A stretch of 64,000 bases of DNA from Enoplosus armatus (lineage: Eukaryota > Chordata > Actinopteri > Centrarchiformes > Enoplosidae). The stretch is from contig NC_092193.1 of assembly GCF_043641665.1 (NCBI RefSeq), forward strand, positions 21,292,784-21,356,783. The letters run 5' to 3'. This document shows, piece by piece, positions 59,501 through 64,000 of this stretch. How positions within the stretch are numbered: the stretch's first letter is position 1; the number at the start of each line of letters is the position of its first letter. Under the pieces are notes generated by a model that made no database searches, had not been told where the DNA came from, and saw nothing but the letters and a program-made list of their open reading frames with translations. Position numbers and translations under genes: made by a program.

Positions 59501-61374
59501 AAGAGTTCTATGGATTTCCATTACTGTAGGAATCACACATTATTATTGCTGGTGGAATCATTTGTATTTTTAGATTCCGTTTCGAGATTCTAACCCGGCC
59601 CCCATCCTCGGTTTACTGTTCCAATCACCCATGCATGTATGTTATATAGCTCACAGCGCCATTTCCCTAACTCCCGATAGACCCGCTGTACCCTACCTGC
59701 CTTGCACCAAACGGCCGACAGACTAGACTAACTAAAACCAGCTAAAAGAGGGAGTGAATGCTGGATTTGCAATTGTCAGGTGGCCACAGAAGCACAAGTC
59801 CAAAAGAAAACTAGTGTCTGCTGGATGTGTCAACAGGCAACTGTACGGTGAGAATATGTCAGTGTTGTGTTTACAACTCTCAATTAATACAAATTTTAGG
59901 CCGGGCAATTAAACTACTCGGTTAAGGTAAGCATAAAGACGTAATAGTTTAATAAAATAACAATACAACTTCTCTCACAGGCGACAAGTTTGCATGACTT
60001 GAAAGAAAAGAAGTTTTTTTTTCTTCCCCCATTTCATTCACTTCGCCTTCATATCTGTGGTCGTTTGAAGAGAGCGGCGCTTCCTGCAGTCACGCCGGAA
60101 GATAAAGAGCTTCATTGGGGGAGTAGAATGGGAAGGAACATGTCAGGAACAGAGCCTGAATACAGCTCAGATCCCTTTTTCGGTGTCACCTCAACATGCG
60201 AACACAAACACCCCTGCAGAGCCTCTCTTGCTGGTATTCATCATCCAAGTCCGAAGGTGTATTTTAGTCATATTTGTCTTTCATGTGAAAATATTTTAAT
60301 CCTGACAAAGCGTGAGGAGAGAAAAAAAAAAAAAAAAAAAAAAAAAGCGTCTGTATCAACACGATAATGAGAAGATGGAAGCAGTTCGGGTACCTTATGC
60401 GGAGTGGAAATTAATCTCCATGTGGACTGAGAGGGAGAGGGCGATAAAGGAGAGCAGGTTTCTCCACACAGCACACTTTTCTATCATCCATGAAGGGGTC
60501 AGTACCTTTCTTAATGTTTTGGTGTTCAGCCAGTCCTTCCACTTTTAATAGTCTCCTTGAATGCGTGAAATGTGAGGTCGCTCTGTCCTGAAAAAGAAAG
60601 AAAAAGAAGACGCTATGTGGAAAGGTTTTTTTTTTTTATCCTTTCAGCTCTTCTCATTTACCTGGGAGTTCAGAAGCCTCCTTTTCAGCGAATGCACGGC
60701 CAGAACCTTTATAGTGTGCTTTCACAAAGAGCTCTGAATTGATGTTAATACGGCAAAAAAAAACATCACGTCCAAATCCCCTTTCTGCAGCAAATGTTTC
60801 GGAGCAGGCATTTTAATCGAGGGGACCAGGTTTGAAGGGCTGGGTTCACCCCCTTACCTCCGGTGCTATCCGCCGTGCAAAAAGTTTTTGGTTTGATAAG
60901 ATTTCTGAAGCCTCAGTGCGTGCTGTATTGACTGAGAAAGCTGCCTACATGCACCGGGATGCGTCGCACGCGAGCGTCTTGTACGCAAAGGAACTCTATC
61001 AGGGCACGTCTATGATGTAACTGCTACACCTTCCAACAAGAGAGTGCGCGCGAATTTGGCCTTTTAACCTCAACATCTTCGGTGCTTACGTGGCGAGTGA
61101 GTGAAAATGCACCTGATCAGTTTTCCTTAATCGATTACCCGTGTGTCAATACAGCTGACATTGATATGTTAATGGAGGTTCTCTGGAATAACTTGCCTTG
61201 AGCGAAGGCTTACCGGTCCATTCGTTTCATTGATTGTCTCTGCCTAGGCCCATATCCTAGGCTACAACTGACATTGTGATAGGATAATGGGCCCTCATCA
61301 CTGCAGGCATTTTGCCTTGTCATGAATGGGTAAACACAGGTGTAACCGTTAAAGAACAATTAACTATTCATTTC
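59501..61374. other. intergenic DNA without a visible gene
   Basis: A poly-A tract lies at 60322-60346. The rest is mixed sequence with short open frames lacking recognisable motifs. Confidence 0.55.
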
Positions 61375-61850
61375 TTCAGCGACATGCTAACGTCAGCATG
61401 CCAGCATGCGTACAATGACAACACTGACATGTTGACGCGAAGCAGGCGTAATGTTTACCACGTGCGACATCATAGTTTAGCGCGTTAGCATGCCAACATT
61501 ACACAGCGTACGGCGGAGAAGGATGAGAGTGTCATTAGTCATTAGCGCTGGATAAATATCGACCTGATGGTGGCGCTAGAGGAAAAGTCAGTGGATCTCC
61601 AGAGTATATTGCAATGTATCCTAAGGGGAACATGAATGTCTGAAACAAATTTCGTGGCGCTCCATCCAATAGTTGTAATTACATTTTGCTAAAAGCCCAA
61701 AATGTCAACCTGTTAGTGGCACTAGAGGAAAAGTCAGTGCATCATCAAAGTCAGTAGGATTCATCCTCTGGGCACCATGAATGTCTGCACAGTCTAGACA
61801 AAAGCGGTGGGCTGTCCGACTGACTGCAGCTAGCATGGCTAAAAATGGCC
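61375..61850. repeat. interspersed teleost repeat (GCTAAC / GTGGCGCTAGA type), two inner units
   Basis: It starts with a GCTAACGTCAGCATGCCAGC-type stretch and TTAGCATGCCAACATTAC. Two related units follow, each with GACCTGATGGTGGCGCTAGA or AACCTGTTAGTGGCACTAGA, then GGAAAAGTCAGTG and ATGAATGTCTG. This is the wording of one of the commonest repeats in percomorph fish. A fragment also lies at 41060-41170. Confidence 0.7.
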
Positions 61851-64000
61851 AAATAATGTTAGCCTCTTGAGTTGGGCTCTTAAAAGTACAGTAACAATTA
61901 GCTATATAAGTCTGGCCAAATGTTTGAGAAAATGATGGTGATGATGATTTTTTTTTTTTTGCCTTTTGCTACTATGGCTAAAAACAATTTGGCCGAGACG
62001 TGTTGGCTCATTGATGTGGATCGCCTTTGAACAAAACAATCAGAGAACAAAATGACGCGTCATTGTTTCAACTTTCATTTTTTTTTGTACTGTATTTACA
62101 GTCCTACAAGGATTTTCAGTGTTGCTGCAGGTCATCTTATCAACATCTAGATCTACGTTTTTTTCCTTCTTAAAGTCATCAACTTTCCTCTCCTCTCCTC
62201 TCTGTAGATCTTTATCTGTCTCCGTTTTTTTTCATTCCCATTCTACTCCCTTTGTTTCCTCCTCTAACGTACCGGCTTTCTCCTTTCCTTTGGCTCTTCC
62301 GAGATTCATAATAACATTTTTACTGCTCACTGGAAGCACTCCAATCTATTCTCTCCTTGTACCTGACCCAAGAGAGAACAAAAACCTTTATTATTCTCAG
62401 GCTTTTTCTTTAACCCTTGCTACTTTCATTCTTCTGTAGCCACAGGTATTCAATTTCATTTCATCCTGTCTTCAGTAAAGTTGAGCTGATGAGCTTGAGG
62501 TCCCCTCATATTGATCTTTAAATGGATGATGAAAAAGGCCACTGCCTGTTGGTCAGTTGGCCAGCCTTGGCTCTATTGGCAGTGTCCTCTCTGATTACAG
62601 TCCAGGGCCTGGAAATGTAATCCACTTTTGGTGCCACTTGTCAGCGGGAGCAGTGGAGGCAGGGTTGGAATGGAATTGGGTTTTGTCATTTTCAAGGCAT
62701 CTACAGCCCTTACCCGAGCCATTATTTAATTCCACGATTTGTGGAGTGTCTTATTCTAAATTGGAATGGAGTGTTTCAAACCTGAACTTTTGGAGCTTTT
62801 AAATATTGATCAGGGGGGACTGCAGGTGTCTTTGTGGCTCTCTCGCATCTCGTCAATCTCTTTCTTACCATAGCCACGTATACGAGCACTTCGGTAGCGG
62901 AGCTGGCAGACTTGTGAACAAACATCCAACCCAGGTGAAGGGAAGTGATGCTGCGTGCGGGCTCCGGCTGTTTTTCCTTTTGCGAGGAAAGGGCTGCATT
63001 TTAGGTTCCCGGGCTCGCTTGAGACAGCAGGGAGAGGTCGAGTTAGGTGACCTTTACCTTGTCGGGTGGACTTTTCGTTCTCTTATTCGGCCCAAAATGT
63101 ACAGATTGTGTTTATATCTGGCTGAGATCCAATCACAATACAAGCCAGACCACATCTAGAGGTAAGCCCATTGGCATTCCAGTTGCAAGTCACCCTGTAC
63201 GTCCAGAAAACAAAAAAAGTTCTTACCTTCCCCCGTCTACTCCACTTTCATATATCACCACATTGACTTCCAAGCACGACGACAAAAATACTGAAGAGGC
63301 AGCTTGGGGCTTCGGGGCTCGCCAGATTTGCTCATACGCCAGAGTCAGGCTGCACTCAGTGCTCGTTAGCCTGTGGATGCTGCTCACGGCTGCCTGCGGA
63401 GTTTGGAGAGACTCACTGCCGCGGTTTGGTAGATACTGTAGCTGGACTCCTTGAAATAATGTCTGTTGAGGTTAATAATTGTTTACGTGTCACTTTAATT
63501 CATTTATTTCTGCTACATACACTCAATGTGGCACATGACATGCATACTTGTGGCCTGTGCAACACACCTAAGCACTCTAAAACCTTAAATATAGACATAG
63601 TGGTGCAAAGTCGGGTATAGCGGGGTGGAACATAACATTCTAGCCTCATGGCACCACCCTGTGTGCTCAAACATGCGTGTGTCCTTATTACACTGTATTA
63701 ATGCCAGGTGTAAATGGGGTGTAAATGCTCACTGTGAGACCTCCACTGCCTCAAAACCAGACAGTCAGGTTGTGAAAAATTGCATGGTTTGGTCTTATGC
63801 AATGTGTATTTGAAGGTGTTGCCGTTCAGAGGTGCAAAATGTGGTAGGAGGGACTGAACGCTCAACTCAACACAAATTTGACGTCTGGAAAAAGGTGTAA
63901 AATCTGCAGCAAGGTTTTATCAGTCGCTCATGGTGAGAGAGAGAGAGCCCATAGCCAGGTCCACAGAGTAAATGAGAGGGACAGAGGCAGAGCGACTTAA
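61851..64000. other. intergenic DNA without a supported gene
   Basis: It holds a T-rich run (61950-61962), pyrimidine-rich sequence (62155-62300), and a non-repetitive block at 62550-62770 that looks like a candidate conserved element. Short open frames up to 135 codons (63047-63454) have no recognisable motifs. Confidence 0.5.

Noticed and set aside
1..64000. CRISPR arrays, operons, prophage or other prokaryotic systems
   Set aside because: The DNA is clearly vertebrate, and the direct repeats seen are microsatellites or transposon relics without regular spacers.

Overview
The window looks like nuclear DNA of a ray-finned (probably percomorph) fish. It has split genes with GT..AG introns and dense CA/GT, TA and poly-G/poly-C microsatellites. 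It also carries degraded Tc1, hAT, L2 and RTE elements and several interspersed repeats that I recognise from memory as common in teleosts. There are no operons, ribosome binding sites, CRISPR arrays or other prokaryotic signs.

Only one protein-coding gene is convincing. Positions 2594-4045 (+) hold the last two coding exons of a BRINP-family gene (BMP/retinoic-acid-inducible neural-specific protein), best read as brinp2. Positions 1-2593 are the upstream intron, and the N-terminal MACPF-domain exons lie to the left of the window. The two exons join in phase 0 across a 323-bp intron and give the last 375 residues or so of the protein, ending in LCS and a TAG stop. The 3' UTR follows, but its end cannot be fixed.

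From about 5.7 kb to 64 kb no second gene can be supported, so this is a gene-poor flank of about 60 kb. The zone 33.5-43.0 kb is a transposon graveyard. It contains a Tc1-like element (33512-35383) with a broken transposase and a nested solo-LTR-like insertion (34228-34657), an L2-type LINE fragment (about 35640-36480) and a non-autonomous hAT element with 8-bp target duplications (37323-37923). It also contains an RTE-type LINE scrap on the minus strand (about 39418-39680) and a deleted Tc1-like element with near-perfect ends (42475-43008). Further repeats lie at about 6.0-6.8, 16.8/19.2, 23.9, 26.0, 41.1, 44.8, 45.3, 55.9-56.5, 59.1 and 61.4-61.85 kb.

Non-repetitive blocks between these (for example near 8.4, 29.3, 48.2, 57.2 and 62.6 kb) are candidates for conserved regulatory DNA of the neural gene. 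That is inference from context only. One short unassigned exon-like stretch lies on the minus strand at 23154-23286. I found no evidence of a new multi-gene biological system. The most notable points are the intron position in the BRINP 3' half, the nested transposons with readable target duplications, and an unusually high number of long G or C homopolymers.
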